NCBI GenBank assembly: GCA_037954325.1
Contig: JBBMNZ010000028.1
Coordinates: 10,027,501 to 10,091,500, forward strand
Direction of reading: 5' to 3'
DNA length: 64,000 nt
Origin: Fistularia commersonii
Lineage: Eukaryota; Chordata; Actinopteri; Syngnathiformes; Fistulariidae
Position numbers and translations under genes: made by a program. Of the stretch, positions 23,363 to 34,607 are shown one piece after another. The number at the start of each line of letters is the position of its first letter. The first letter of the stretch is position 1. The notes under the pieces are model-generated. The model was not told where the DNA came from, made no database searches, and worked only from the letters and a program-made list of their open reading frames with translations.

Positions 23363-25273
23363 TTATTTTTGAAAGTCTTCAAGTGGAGGTCTTCTTAAAG
23401 ATTTAAGGTTGTATTTGATCCCAACTGAGAACGCGGTGGGGATCTTTGATTTCTTGGGCTTGTCGTCCGTCCCAACAGTGAGGCGTTTCACCAGATTTCT
23501 TAGAACGACGTCAATAAACGCGTCGTCGTCCCGTGAGGTGGCAGACGCCTTTAGCTCTGCAGGGGAGGTGAATTCAAGGAGGACGTCCTTCATGACCGCC
23601 AAAGTGACTTCCTCCATTTTGTTTATGGTCTGCACAGAATCAAGGAGCGGATAGATTGTTTCCACAGTGGCACAATCACATAGACGTGCAATGACATACT
23701 GAACATCGTTCATCTGCACGCTTTTTTCGGGTAGTCGCCAAAATAGCTGCAAGACCAGACTGTGCATGAGATGCACGGACAGTTGGTATTTCTCCTTTTC
23801 AGCTGGGGGGTGCAACCATGTTCTATCAGTTGTTAAGTTCTCATTCGTTCCCGGGGCCTCCTCCTCCCCTTCCACTGCCGGAGTTAGTTGCTTTGCGATG
23901 AATTTAATTATATCATCCGCTGCACCGCAGGCTTCCTCAGCGTTCACAGTGAACCTCAAGGGTTGCGTCTGCAGCCAAAGGAGCATCAGCTGGACAAACT
24001 GCACCAGCAGGTCATCGGTTATCATACGTAAGGTGTTCAACGTCAGCCCTGCTCTCCTGGGGGGAGGGTTCTGCTCGGCCAGGTGTTGAGACATTTGCTC
24101 GCTCACCTTCAGGGAAATCCCAATTATATCGTCCTCCGTGTTTTTGTCGGCGCCGCTGCCGCTGGACCAGCGTTCCTCCGGTCGGCTGAATCTGTTGAAC
24201 CACTTCTGCAGGTGCCCTTCGATCAGGTCAAATTCAAACAGCGGATACATGATCTCGCCCCCATCCAACATGCTGCTCCCCCTTCCGGGTTCGCAGTCCG
24301 GTCCCAGACTCACCAGGAAATCTGTGGGCCTCTGCAGAGCTTTCGTCAGTTTTGCCTTCATTTCGGTGAATCGTTTCCTGGCGAACCTTTGAAAGCAGCT
24401 CCAGGACTTGGACTCGTTCATGCCGGGGCTTTTCTCCGCGATGGACTTGAAGAATTTTCTCACCTGCAGTACAATTAACCTGGGGTTGAGCGGCGGCCTC
24501 GGCGAGCTGCTTTCCACATCGCTGTAGAGCCTCTGGATGATCTTCTTCACGATATTGGACGCCGCGGCCTGAGTGTCCGGAGAGGCAGTAGGTGACGCGT
24601 CTAGAATTTCGGCGTTTTTGTCTTGGGACCATTTAAGAAGAATATGAGTCACAGATTTTAATGTTTTTGGTTTGATAATTGCAGATTTGTAAATTTGCAG
24701 TCTGTCTTTGTCACTCTGGGGCCTTTGCCATGAGCACAACCCGAAAAACCTACAGCCGAGATCCACGTTCTTCAGTAGAGCCTTCAGAGTTATGGAAGCG
24801 TGAAGAACCATCTCACACAGAGTGCAGACACTGGACAAGTTGCCTGGGATGTAAAGACTCGATCCCGGGCTCACAGCTCCTGCCGAGAGCAGAGAGAAAG
24901 CGGAGTTCAGCCTCAGCGACACCTCTTTCTCCAGCAGGCTGCTCAGTGTGTTCGCACTCTCACATGTTTGCTGAGGGACACGAAGAACGGCGGCAAATAT
25001 CGCATCCATCGGCTCCTTGAGAATCACGTCCGCACCTCCGCCTCCCAGGTTCGCGTCTCCTTCCAGGTATTTGGATGCGACTTGTCGCAGCACATCTATA
25101 GCTAGTCCTTGCGCAATGTTGCAGAGCATCTCCGCCAGTGTCGCGTCGGTAGATGGGTTGAAAATCCCCTGGGCCAGCATGATCCACTGGGCTCCAGATA
25201 GCTGGCGGAAGTGTGTCTCCACTTTCTCTAGAACTGTGTGTGCCTGGATAAGAAACGGGCCAACCTCTGCCAT
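23363..25273 (-). CDS. uncharacterised intronless protein, 636 residues (family member 1)
   Basis: I do not recognise a known domain. The single open frame begins MAEVGPFLIQ and ends PPLEDFQK, with no signal peptide or clear membrane segment. It looks mostly helical. It is a paralogue of the 668-codon gene at 60381-62387. Shared blocks are QLSGAQWIMLAQG near residue 22, KEPMDAIFAAVLRVPQQTCE near 85, and RKRFTEMKAKL near 299. Further shared blocks are a LLVQFVQLMLLWLQTQ segment near 422 and MNDVQYVIARLC near 528. The C-terminus has LLEF-SP-EL and a DDKPKKSKI basic tail. The stop codon TAA lies inside an AATAAA at 23362-23367. The left edge of the large tandem block (24891) falls inside this gene. 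Copy B preserves only its 5' part. Function unknown. The neighbouring ApoL genes and the family's presence on both sides of them are the only context. Confidence 0.8.
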   Translation of the reverse strand: MAEVGPFLIQAHTVLEKVETHFRQLSGAQWIMLAQGIFNPSTDATLAEMLCNIAQGLAIDVLRQVASKYLEGDANLGGGGADVILKEPMDAIFAAVLRVPQQTCESANTLSSLLEKEVSLRLNSAFSLLSAGAVSPGSSLYIPGNLSSVCTLCEMVLHASITLKALLKNVDLGCRFFGLCSWQRPQSDKDRLQIYKSAIIKPKTLKSVTHILLKWSQDKNAEILDASPTASPDTQAAASNIVKKIIQRLYSDVESSSPRPPLNPRLIVLQVRKFFKSIAEKSPGMNESKSWSCFQRFARKRFTEMKAKLTKALQRPTDFLVSLGPDCEPGRGSSMLDGGEIMYPLFEFDLIEGHLQKWFNRFSRPEERWSSGSGADKNTEDDIIGISLKVSEQMSQHLAEQNPPPRRAGLTLNTLRMITDDLLVQFVQLMLLWLQTQPLRFTVNAEEACGAADDIIKFIAKQLTPAVEGEEEAPGTNENLTTDRTWLHPPAEKEKYQLSVHLMHSLVLQLFWRLPEKSVQMNDVQYVIARLCDCATVETIYPLLDSVQTINKMEEVTLAVMKDVLLEFTSPAELKASATSRDDDAFIDVVLRNLVKRLTVGTDDKPKKSKIPTAFSVGIKYNLKSLRRPPLEDFQK

Positions 25274-25500
25274 CGTGATACGAAGACTAAAAGCCTGGAA
25301 TAATCTAGAATCCGGCAGCGGATCGAGTCAAGACACTTTCCGGATTGGTCCATCTACCAGGGCTTCGAGGCAAGCCAGGGAGCTCGCTCTCAAACACCTG
25401 CCGTCCCCCTACCTGCTCTCATCCGGGAGAGGAGAAGTTCATATACAATCCACTTCTTCCTAAAATGACCCACGGTGTGTGTGTGTGTCACTTGTCTCTG
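25274..25500 (-). promoter_or_regulatory. 5' flank of the 636-codon gene
   Basis: About 220 bp directly upstream of the ATG, retained almost unchanged in copy B (35590-35800). It is probably leader and promoter. I see no TATA box or ISRE. Confidence 0.3.
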
Positions 25501-25727
25501 GCCGGTTGATCGTTCCATCTTATCCCCCTGACGCCGTTCTCCATGGGCTCCCATTCAACTGCGGAGCATCTCGTCCCCCTGCCCTTGACCAAGGTCATAC
25601 AGATTTACAGTTTGGTCTCCTCTGGTTTGCTCTTAACCTTCTCTTAAACTCCTTCTCCAGTGTCCAGTTCTGTTTTTTGGGGGGTTGACTCCTGGCAGCA
25701 GTGTCTCAATCAGTCAAGAACTCTTGG

Positions 25728-25966
25728 TCTGTCTTTCTGTCTGTGTGTTTGGGGAGGCAATGATGTCACAAAGCGACAAAGGACCGTGCCCTGGATTCCG
25801 GGGGAGACCGTGATGTCACAAGGAAGACACAGAGGGAGGAAGCGGGCGCTGGGTGGGAGGGGGCTCACAGCTTCCCCTTCCCAAAGAGCTGCACAGTAGA
25901 GGACAGCTGTGATGCTTCTATGTCTTCCTGCTCTGCAAACCTGCACATTAATACGGGAGGGGCTCA
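25728..25966. repeat. 239-bp direct repeat, left copy
   Basis: Identical by eye to 26603-26841, beginning TCTGTCTTTCTGTCTGTGTG and ending GGGAGGGGCTCA. Each contains two GATGTCACAA motifs. Copy B has a single copy at 35981-36219. Confidence 0.9.
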
Positions 25967-26602
25967 GCACTCTTGCCCAATTTGATTCCACATTTCGCAT
26001 TAACTGCAACAGATTGTCTCTCAAACAATACGGTCAGGCAGGTTTCAGCACAGACAGGATGTAAGTTGTTTTTATACTGATAGAATTGCACAACATGTTT
26101 TTGTGTTCAACTGATATTTCAGCCTGTTTGTGGTTTCTGCAGAAAGACGGTCTTGTCACATTTCTTGACACGTTCTTCCTGTGCTCAATACATATTGAGC
26201 ACGTATCTGTCTAAGATTCTGCACCAAGGTGCAGTTTTAAAAGGCAGTTTTTCCTTGCTACTGTCACCAACTTCCTCTTCACATGCAGAGCTGGCTCTAT
26301 CCAAAATGTAGGGCCACATTACATACCCTCCCATCTGTGAGTGTTGTACGTTAACAAAAAAAAGCGAGTAGCATTGCTTTACCATTGTTGCTCAAGTTAC
26401 AAGCTTAACAAATTACAAATAATTACCACTCAATAAAAACCCCGTAAATAAATGAACAAATAATACTAATAGTATTTTATTAGTCAAGAACAAGGGATCA
26501 TATCCATAAATCCCCCCCCACACAAACACATAGTATTATGTATGTGGAGAGACACTCTGAGTGTTATTGTATGTTGTAATATCAATTGATTATTGCTTAC
26601 TG
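25967..26602. other. 636-bp interval between the 239-bp direct repeats
   Basis: No gene. Absent from copy B, where the two direct repeats are collapsed to one. No primer-binding site or polypurine tract is visible beside the repeats. Confidence 0.7.
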
Positions 26603-26841
26603 TCTGTCTTTCTGTCTGTGTGTTTGGGGAGGCAATGATGTCACAAAGCGACAAAGGACCGTGCCCTGGATTCCGGGGGAGACCGTGATGTCACAAGGAA
26701 GACACAGAGGGAGGAAGCGGGCGCTGGGTGGGAGGGGGCTCACAGCTTCCCCTTCCCAAAGAGCTGCACAGTAGAGGACAGCTGTGATGCTTCTATGTCT
26801 TCCTGCTCTGCAAACCTGCACATTAATACGGGAGGGGCTCA
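26603..26841. repeat. 239-bp direct repeat, right copy
   Basis: See the left copy. The 3' flank (CATTTGAATCAG) is the one found after the single copy in copy B. Confidence 0.9.
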
Positions 26842-27632
26842 CATTTGAATCAGTGTGATGCTTCCTATTTTAAGAGTTAATGGTAATAACTACTTCTAAT
26901 ATGATCATATTGAAGGTTAACTTCTTTCACGATTTTGTGGCCACGGTGCTCTTGGCATTTGCCTATATTAACCAATGGGCCAGCAGGCTCTGCTCACTGG
27001 GGAACGGTGTGTTTCCGTAAATCATTTTTAAAGAGTGCGGTTCAGACCTTCTCTACATGGAAATTATTACGAGACAACTGTGTTGTGATTTGGCACCAGG
27101 TAAAGAAAATTTGACTTGTCTTGACCTGTCCTTGTTAGACCCCATGTCTAGGATTGGCTGTTGCGAGTGGAATCAGGGGTGTAGATAAATATTCATGCTT
27201 GGAAAATAAACAGTCCATTTCAGTTTGTAGATGAGTTTAATAGCATGTCGAAAACCAGTGCCTCCATCCTCAGTGACTTAGCTGCATGGCTAACTTCACT
27301 AGTAACTATTTCTAGGCCATAAAGCGTCGCTGGTCTCACCACTGTCTTGTGCGCCTTTCCTTTCATTCTTGCCGACAGTCTTCTACACAAAAGTATGTCA
27401 TGAAGAGTGAATTTCTATATTTGGTCAGAGATTAATATTTTTTTGCAGAAACAGCAGGTAGAGTTGAGCTCTAAATGCAGGAAGGAGATAAGATAAGATC
27501 CAGCGTTATTGTAAGAGCAGAAACCCGCTGATGTGATCTCACACCGTTTGAAGAAAAAAAAAAAAAAAACATGAAAGATTTGACACCTACACATCATGGA
27601 ATTTAGATATGGAGTGAGTAGGTAGATGGATT
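26842..27632. other. 3' flank of ApoL copy A
   Basis: No gene seen. Nearly identical to 36220-37064, with about five differences by eye plus a poly(A) length change. It may include the ApoL 3' UTR. Confidence 0.4.
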
Positions 27633-30600
27633 TTAACGGCCTTGCTGTGCTGGACACCCTGGCTGCTTCACCTGATCCTCCGCTGAGGGTTCTGGCTGCA
27701 GTCGGAGAGGCTTCTCCAGGAGGCTTCTGTCGTGCTCCGGGAACTCCAGACCCCGACGCAGGGAGTCTCTGACCTGCTGCCACGCCTCCAACTGCGAGCC
27801 CCAGAGAGCGGCTCTGGCTCTGATAGTCTGTGCCAGTTCTGACTCGCAACCTTTGGCCAGGCTAATGCTATCTTTGCAGATGAAGAACACGTCCACACCG
27901 ATGAAGAGAGCGTTGACCGCAATCAAACCTGCCCTGGCTGAGGAGGACATGGCCAGCGGGCCTTTGATCGCTGCATTGCCCACATCTGGGAGGTCAGACG
28001 CCATCTGGGACACGTTACTCACTCCTCTTCCCCCCTGGGCAAAGACCTTTTCCGCACTCATCATCAGGTCGTCATTCTTCAGCCCCTTCATCCCTGAGCC
28101 ACAGTCAATGATTGTGTCTATTCTTTTTCCGATGGCCCCTGCCCTATACAACACACTTCCCGCTGCCAGAGTACTATTAGCCCAATCGGTCTCTTCTTCC
28201 ACATTCTCCAGCAAGCCCAAGATGCTCTCCATGTCCTCCCTGAAGCTGTTGAAGACCTCGTTGGCTTTGCTTTTTTGTTTTTTGTTGACTCCCACCTCTG
28301 TCAAAGTGGTGACCACGGTGTTGACTCCGCTGGTGATGCCCAGCCCGAGTCCAGACATGGTCAGAGCCAGGGACAAGCCGGCGGTCACCGGGATCAGAGC
28401 CAGCCCGGCGATGGTCAGCGCACCCCCGACCACCCCCACCGAGCTGCCCGCCACGCTGGAGATCTTTGACCCCAGAAGCATCCTGTCCAGCTGAACAGCA
28501 GTCTCCTCCAGCTTGTTCAGGAAGTCCAGCATCCGGGGTTCTCGCTCCTCGAACACAAGGAGGAAGCTGTCACGCAACTCCTCGTTCAAAAAGACCACCA
28601 AACGCAAATTCTGGTCCTTCCTGATGAGGGGAAAAGATATGTGAATTGAAATCTACACCTCAGCAGAAACTGATATGCTATGAAAGCTGTTCATTCTCTA
28701 ATTTTTTTTTTCTCTAATCACACTTTCAAACATAAGACTACCGATTGATCTGGATCAGGGGTGCCCGCATTTTTTCAGCATGCGAGCTGATCATAAATGA
28801 CCAAATCAAAATGATCTACCTATTATAACCCATTGCAAATTATATATTCATATATAATATATTGTTATATTATATTGAGTAATGTGTCTACGGAGAGCTA
28901 AACTGGAGTCCCCTAAGTAGGGGACTCGGCGGCTTGCTAGTTTCCCAGGTACATGACCCCTGTGTAAAAATATGGTCCGATGGCAACTGGACATGAATTT
29001 CGTCACTTGAAGATTTTTCATCAGAGAGGCTTCTTCACTTTTGATATCAGAACTGATATTCAATAGATATATCAGTTCAGCCATCCTTTGTTTTTTTTTT
29101 TTTTTTTTATGCCATCCGTTCAACTGACATTATCTTTGCAATCGACCAGGAGATGATGATCGACAATAATGGACATCCCTAGTCTAGACAGATAAAATAT
29201 CTTGCATACAAAGTGACGGCTGAACCGGCCAAGGCCGGAAAGAGAACCCGCCTGATTTCATTCCACTTTCTTATCTGAAGAAGCATCCGTTGGACGTCGA
29301 CCTCGGACAGATCCTGATCCAGCGCTAGCTCAATGCCAGCAGTCTGCCAGTTCATCACGCTGAAAGATATGAATGAAAGGTTTATCTCTGGGCAACTATG
29401 AGTGTTTTTCCATACATGTGCACTTTGCTTACCTGTCACCGACGGACCCACAGATTTTCTGTGTATCCTTGATGTATTTCTTCAACTGGAAGGCCAGACT
29501 CTCCACGTTCTGAATCCTCGGCTGGAAGAAGGCTCTCTGGTCCCGTTTAAAGAGGATGAGGAGCTGGCAGGAGTACCGGGAGGCGGCCACGATGCTGCAG
29601 ATGTGGTTGATCTCGATCTCCGGCAGCCTGACTACCTCCCCCTTGAACACAGGCAGAGCGGTGACAGCAAGCCTCTCCACCGCCTCCAGGAAGAAGCCCA
29701 GCATGTCCAGGCCTTCCAGGGTGCTGTTCACCACGGGGATCAGGTCCTTCTCCAGCTCCGCCAGCCTGCTGGCTGGAGTTTTAAATGTCTTTATGGTTCC
29801 CCAAGTGCCTGATTTCAAGCACTGGTCCATCCTCTCCTTAATATCCATCATCATTTTCAGCTCCTCCTGCATCTTCAGCTGCCATTTGGGGTGCCTTTGA
29901 CAGAACTCCTGGGCTGTGTTGATGTCAGCAAGGGTGTCTGAGACATACTGTCTCAAGACACCTCTTAGTTCCTGCCTGTAAGGATGGAACCGCCATACAG
30001 TCAGAGCTTCTATCACGTAGTGCGGAGACACCGCAGCGGAACTGTTGTCCGATACCTCTTCAGCGTTATATGATTCATAGAAATGTGTATTTTTTGCAAG
30101 TAGAATGCTTATAACCACCTGGAGGCACGCCTTCCCCTGCTTATTGTCTTTTTAATGAGCTTAGCACCAACCAAATTTTGAGGACCATAAGGCACATTGC
30201 ATTATAAGGCGCATTATCAATGAACAGGTCTATTTTTGATAAAAATGTTCCTGCAACTGGACTTTCATACTGCACCACTTTTTTTTGCAAATGCATCTCA
30301 GCACTCCTGTCACTTTAAAAGTCAAACCTAGTCATATCTACCTCAGCATAACTCCTCGTTGTTCGTTGTTCTCTGTGACAAATAATTTGTTTGTACTTTT
30401 GCACCGTGGGTCTTCGGGAAACACCATTTCAATGCTCTGTATATGTGAACATATGGCAGTATTGACAATAAAGTTGACTTTGACTTCACGATATCTCCGA
30501 ATATAGTTTGGTCTTTACTTGGCGCTGTTCATTAGCTTACATCCTCTACTTCCGTATCATTGATTCATTAATGTTGAATTCTTTCGCAGCTGCTCTGTTC

Positions 30601-31379
30601 CTATGATGTTCGGCTTGTGACTGATAGCCTTGAGTTTGAATTCCACTTCGTAAGCATGTCTCTTTACAGGTGCCATTTTTTAGGGTCCTCATACACACAA
30701 ACGTACAGCAATATTACGTTGAAGCGCAGAACGTACCCGTATTACAAGAAGTGTCAGAGGTAAGTGTACTGTGTAAGTGTACAGCAAACAACCCATATTC
30801 AACCAAGGTCCGACTTTAATACAATGTCCCTGTGTAGGCAAGATTTTTTTGCTTACCGAAGTCACACTCATACATTTTGACAGATTTTTGTGCGCAGTGT
30901 GCCACATTAAATTGGTCTGAGGTCAGTAAGCACAACAAGAATTCATACATAAGGTGCACGGGTGATTTTTGAGAACGTTCAAAGATTCAGTAACTTTATT
31001 TGCTCTAAATCCTCATTGGTTTACCTTTCTATTTGATAAAGGAGGTTCTGGCGTTTTGTTTTTTTTTCTCTCCATGGTGCCCTCAAGTTGAGCCCATACC
31101 CCCGTCTGACAGAAAACCCTGACCAGAAAGCAAAACTTCAGAAGACTGTGTCTCTAGAAAGCTGGAGGTTATTTTGCTGCTAACTAAAGATGAATTCCGA
31201 CTCTTGGCTTTTTCACCTGTGATTTGGAAAGGAATCCTATGTCTCTTTGCGCATGTGTAAAGACTGAACTCACCTGGACATGGACATCCTTTTAACCCTC
31301 CGAATACAGGTTTGACAGCTTTGATTAGATCAAATGGATCCACACCTGAGAAGTGACTGATGGCTGGACTTGCGTGCAT
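27633..31379 (-). CDS. apolipoprotein L-like protein, copy A (3 solid exons plus a putative 5' exon)
   Basis: ApoL proteins are cytosolic or membrane-inserting, colicin/Bcl-2-like helical proteins. Several in mammals are interferon-induced and act in innate defence or membrane dynamics. The last exon 27633-28620 encodes the family hallmark GSKISSVAGSSVGVVGGALT followed by a hydrophobic hairpin (IAGLALIPVTAG, LALTMSGLGLG) at its residues about 47-90. The preceding exon 29210-29359 is joined by donor GTATGC and is in phase. The long exon 29433-30118 encodes about 228 helical residues (for example MQEELKMMMDIKERMDQCLK). Joined, these give about 607 residues, longer than human APOL1-6. No ATG suits the start of that frame, so an upstream exon is required. 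31274-31379 (ATG, MHASPAISHFSGVDPFDLIK, donor GTGAGT) is the best candidate, but its phase does not match the acceptor I see near 30118. The 5' structure is unresolved. Confidence 0.8.
28756..29182. mobile_element. hAT-type MITE in ApoL intron (copy A)
   Basis: Begins CAGGGGTGCCCGCAT and ends in the inverse ATGGACATCCCTAG. The inside starts GCGAGCTGATCATAAATGAC, typical of a common teleost hAT MITE. Flanking 8-mers match only 5 of 8. Present at the same site in copy B (38137-38560), so it predates the duplication. Confidence 0.6.
30170..30720 (-). mobile_element. decayed pogo/Tigger-like element fragment (copy A)
   Basis: The left part carries the ATAAGGCGCATT repeat of teleost pogo-type elements. 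The right part, on the minus strand, encodes YEVEFKLKAISH, which I recognise from the N-terminal region of Tigger/pogo transposases. An internal stretch at about 30250-30530 contains unrelated sequence and an AATAAAGTTGACTTTGACTT end. Copy B (39553-39990) has an 88-bp deletion here. Confidence 0.45.
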
Positions 31380-31426
31380 CTGAATTTATTTCAGAGCCTG
31401 GAGCAGATGTCTTCTGTCTTGGTTTT

Positions 31427-31437
31427 GGTTTCGCTTC
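31427..31437 (-). promoter_or_regulatory. IRF/ISRE-like motif near the ApoL copy A 5' exon
   Basis: Minus strand GAAGCGAAACC, a GAA-NN-GAA core, 48 bases upstream of the candidate start codon at 31379. Conserved in copy B at 40745-40755. Shorter than the ifi35 ISRE. Confidence 0.4.
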
Positions 31438-31439
31438 AA

Positions 31440-32153
31440 AAACAATTACAACAGGGAGGGTGTGAACGTGAAGGGTCGCATTCTTTTATCTCGTGTAACA
31501 AGGGCAGCTGCTGAACAAGTGAAGAAATAACAAGCGGACAAATACGGTATTGAAAAAGCCACAGATCTTACATTATTATCGTCTCGGAATGGTATTTTAT
31601 CTTACAGCATTTGAAGTCACCAAAGTGTTGCCTGTTAAGAAAAGTGTGGTATCAAGAGTTTGCTGAGGTCACATGGAACTTAAACACATGACAGATTTTA
31701 CGGGAGTGTGGAATCTGAACACTTCTGCCTTCTTGCCAGGCACTTTATTGGGGGGGATATCAGTTTGAAATTCATGATGAGAAACAATAACCACTAATCT
31801 TTCTCAAGAGGAAATGGAAGTGAATCTCTGCAGCCCCTGGAGGAAAAAACTCAGAACTCGACTTGGAGGTCAATGATCCGAGAAAAAAAAACAACCAAGA
31901 TGTTGGTTGTAGTCATTGGGAAATGAATGTGAAATTTCTTTGACACCATCAGAGAAGTGCTACGAATAGGTAAATAATCTGAAATGAGACCGCTTGAAAC
32001 TGCGACAATTTTGAATACAAATAAACAACCGCTAAATAAACGTTAGAATAACAAGAGGTGCTCATAGTTTTAGAGGGTTCTCAGGTTGACAGTTGAGTTC
32101 TGACTCCTGTTTGTGCTCCCATCATGCAGCATCAGGGCTGGAAATGGACATTA
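31440..32153. other. intergenic, upstream of ApoL copy A
   Basis: No gene. Near-identical to 40760-41474 in copy B. Nothing recognised beyond short homopolymers. Confidence 0.5.
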
Positions 32154-32161
32154 GTCTGGAT

Positions 32162-33308
32162 CAGTGAGGTGCAGTCAGTAGAGGCAGGGGAAGCCGGGCC
32201 TCACCTGTCATCATGGAAAGAAAAAAATGCAAAATGAAAAAATAAATTAAATGGTTATATTTATGCAGTGATTTGTACTATAAAGTTATTCTCCACTAAA
32301 CCTTTTCAAAATTGCTGAAAAAAAAAATTACTTTTACCGTTCAAATATGAAGAAGAGACGTGGGGTGACGCGGCAACCAGCTGAGCCCACTGTGTATTGC
32401 GCAATGATTCTGCTAACTGTGCTGCCATGCTATACACTGAGACCGTATTGCTGTCTCTGTGGATGCCACTATTAAAATAACACTTTTAATATATGAACTA
32501 AATTTTCATAGTTTAGCTGATGTGTCTAATGTTTTTTGTCAACAACTGTAACGTGTTTCTCGTAATCATAAAACAACTGTGAAGAGACATTAAGTGAGGC
32601 ACGCAGTGACGGAGCCTCATGGTAGGGGGCACCGCTGATCCCAGGGATCCTTCTTACTACTCGGATACAGAATAATAGAATTAGCAATATCAAGCTACAG
32701 TAAACAGTTAGCAAGTCAGGTGCAACCATCCAGTTATTTTTTTACGATCTCATCGGCTGTATAGCTCACAAACAGTGAGGGATGAATGTAAATCTCCTGG
32801 GCAGCTTCTCAACTTTTTGGCCCGGAAGGATCTCATTCAAACTTTTACTGAGGCGACAAAGTGGCTCCGGCCAGTGGTCACCATTCCGGATACGACAGCA
32901 TCGGTGGAGAGGTCATTCTCGACACTGAAAAGACTCAAAACAAACGGTCGGAACAGGACCGATCAAGGACGACTGTCTTCACTGGCAGCGATTTCCATTG
33001 AGACAGAGACTTTTAAAACTGAGGAAAGATAAGGAAGACTTCTACGTGCAAGTTATCGATGCTTTTCTACAGAAGGAGCGGCGCATGGACTTCATTTATG
33101 AGTAAAGGTAAGAGATAATAACATTTTTTTTTACATGTGCTTTTTTTCTATGCTACAGTTTGTGTATGTAAAAGATGCTGATATAATATTTAAAACAAAA
33201 CTGCCAATAAAATGGTGAATAAGCTACTATGTAGGGTTCATATATTTGTAAATCTGACTGTGATTATGTCAGTGCCTCACCAGCCATGAACCTCACCGCA
33301 CGTGACTG
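32162..33308. mobile_element. hAT-family DNA transposon remnant (copy A)
   Basis: Ends CAGTGAGGTGCAGT and, inverted, CAGTCACGTGCGGT. It is flanked by a perfect 8-bp target duplication, GTCTGGAT, at 32154-32161 and 33309-33316, the hAT hallmark. The frame 32775-33032 encodes the hAT C-terminal dimerisation motif (TTASVERSFSTLKRLKT). A frameshift follows before DFYVQVIDAFLQKERRMDF. Only the 3' end of the transposase remains, so the element is dead. Confidence 0.85.
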
Positions 33309-33329
33309 GTCTGGATATGTTATTACCTA

Positions 33330-33735
33330 GACACAAGCTGGGGATTGAGCACCCCCAGCTGGGTCGCGCGGGTAAGGGTGTCTGATGTTAAAAGACCCGA
33401 AAGACCCAACGACACCAGGTTAAGTTGTGTAAGTAGGTGTGTATCAAACCAGTCAAATCTGGCAGAGTCAGTGACCTCCAGCAAAGACCAGATGATGACC
33501 ATGAACAATATGGCAGCAGCTGGAGAGGCAGCAACCAAAATGAGATATATAGACATTGAGCCAAGCTAACAGAACTCCGACTTTAAGTGCAGTTTGTTTA
33601 TGTGGCAGGATCTGCAAGAACCCGCGAGGTCTCAAGAGCCACCAGACCAAGATGCTTGATTGGGAGGCAAATGGTGGCCAGTGCCTGGTGAGCCGCAGGA
33701 GGGTCCCCGCCTGGGCCGGACCCTCCACGCTGAGC
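33330..33735 (+). mobile_element. head of an R2/NeSL-like LINE (copy A, truncated)
   Basis: The plus-strand frame encodes CGRICKNPRGLKSHQ, the N-terminal C2H2-like finger of this non-LTR group, then LVSRRRVPAWAGPSTLS. Copy B continues without interruption into the body of the element (42679-44620). Here the sequence jumps at about 33735 to cacng2-upstream DNA through short GACGCTGAGACC repeats, so this copy was deleted. Confidence 0.55.
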
Positions 33736-33974
33736 CTGTGACGCTGAGACCGTCACGCTGAGACCGTTCCTGTGTCTGACAGGACGTGGGGCCTTTTTTT
33801 TTTTTGGTTTGTTTTTTTTTGGGGGGGGGATGACCGGAAGTCACTTGAAAGAAGCGCGCGTCCGAAACCTGTGCGAGAAATTGACACGCGCACGTGCACT
33901 CAGTGAGGGGGTGAGTGCGCGTGCACGACAGGGAGCCGCAACAACTCGGTCGAGCAACTATCAGCAATGAGTGC

Positions 33975-33977
<3 letters not shown>

Positions 33978-34018
<41 letters not shown>

Positions 34019-34310
34019 AACACGGAATAGGCAGCGGCCGCTGCAGCATAGGGTGCCTGAATGCACGCGCGTACACACACACACACGCAGAAACACACAC
34101 ACACACTTACGCGGAATAGGCAACGGCCGCTGCAGCACGGGGTGCCAAAGCGCACAAGCGTGCACACACACATAAAGACACACACAAAGACACACACAGA
34201 CACACACACACACACCAACACGGAATAGGCAACGGCCACTGCAGCACGGGGTGCCCGAACGCAAAAGCATGCACACACACACACACACACGCACACACAC
34301 ACACACCGCG
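33978..34310 (+). repeat. minisatellite with CA tracts (3 units, copy A)
   Basis: Three units of about 85-110 bp, each with CGGAATAGGCAACGGCC...GCTGCAGCA...GGGTGCC followed by CA-rich spacer. Cysteine/valine-rich frames on the minus strand come from the CA tracts. Copy B has two units. Confidence 0.85.
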
Positions 34311-34571
34311 AGCCCCCCCCCCCTTTTTTTTTAAGCGTCGCTGGCGAGCAGAGAAGGAAACTACCCTGCAGAATTAAGAGCCCCGCCGACATTACCCATC
34401 GTGCATGGGGCTCGGGTGGGCGTGGGGGGTCGCGGGGGAGGTGGGGGCACAGGGGCAGAATGCACTGACATCGTGACAGCACCAGCTCCGGCTCCGTGCA
34501 CGTCCCGATTGTGTAATATTCAACCGGGGAAGGAGGAGGAAGAGGCAAGGGCCACATTTATTTATTTGTTA

Positions 34572-34574
<3 letters not shown>

Positions 34575-34607
<33 letters not shown>

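Noticed and set aside
27853..28494. 213-codon plus-strand open frame opposite the ApoL last exon (and 37234-37875 in copy B)
   Set aside because: Antisense shadow of the ApoL exon, low-complexity Ser/Pro/Leu composition. Its presence in both copies only reflects the duplication.
33632..34557. 224- and 198-codon Cys/Val-rich frames on the minus strand (and counterparts near 45436-46057)
   Set aside because: Produced by GT tracts and minisatellite units, not protein genes.
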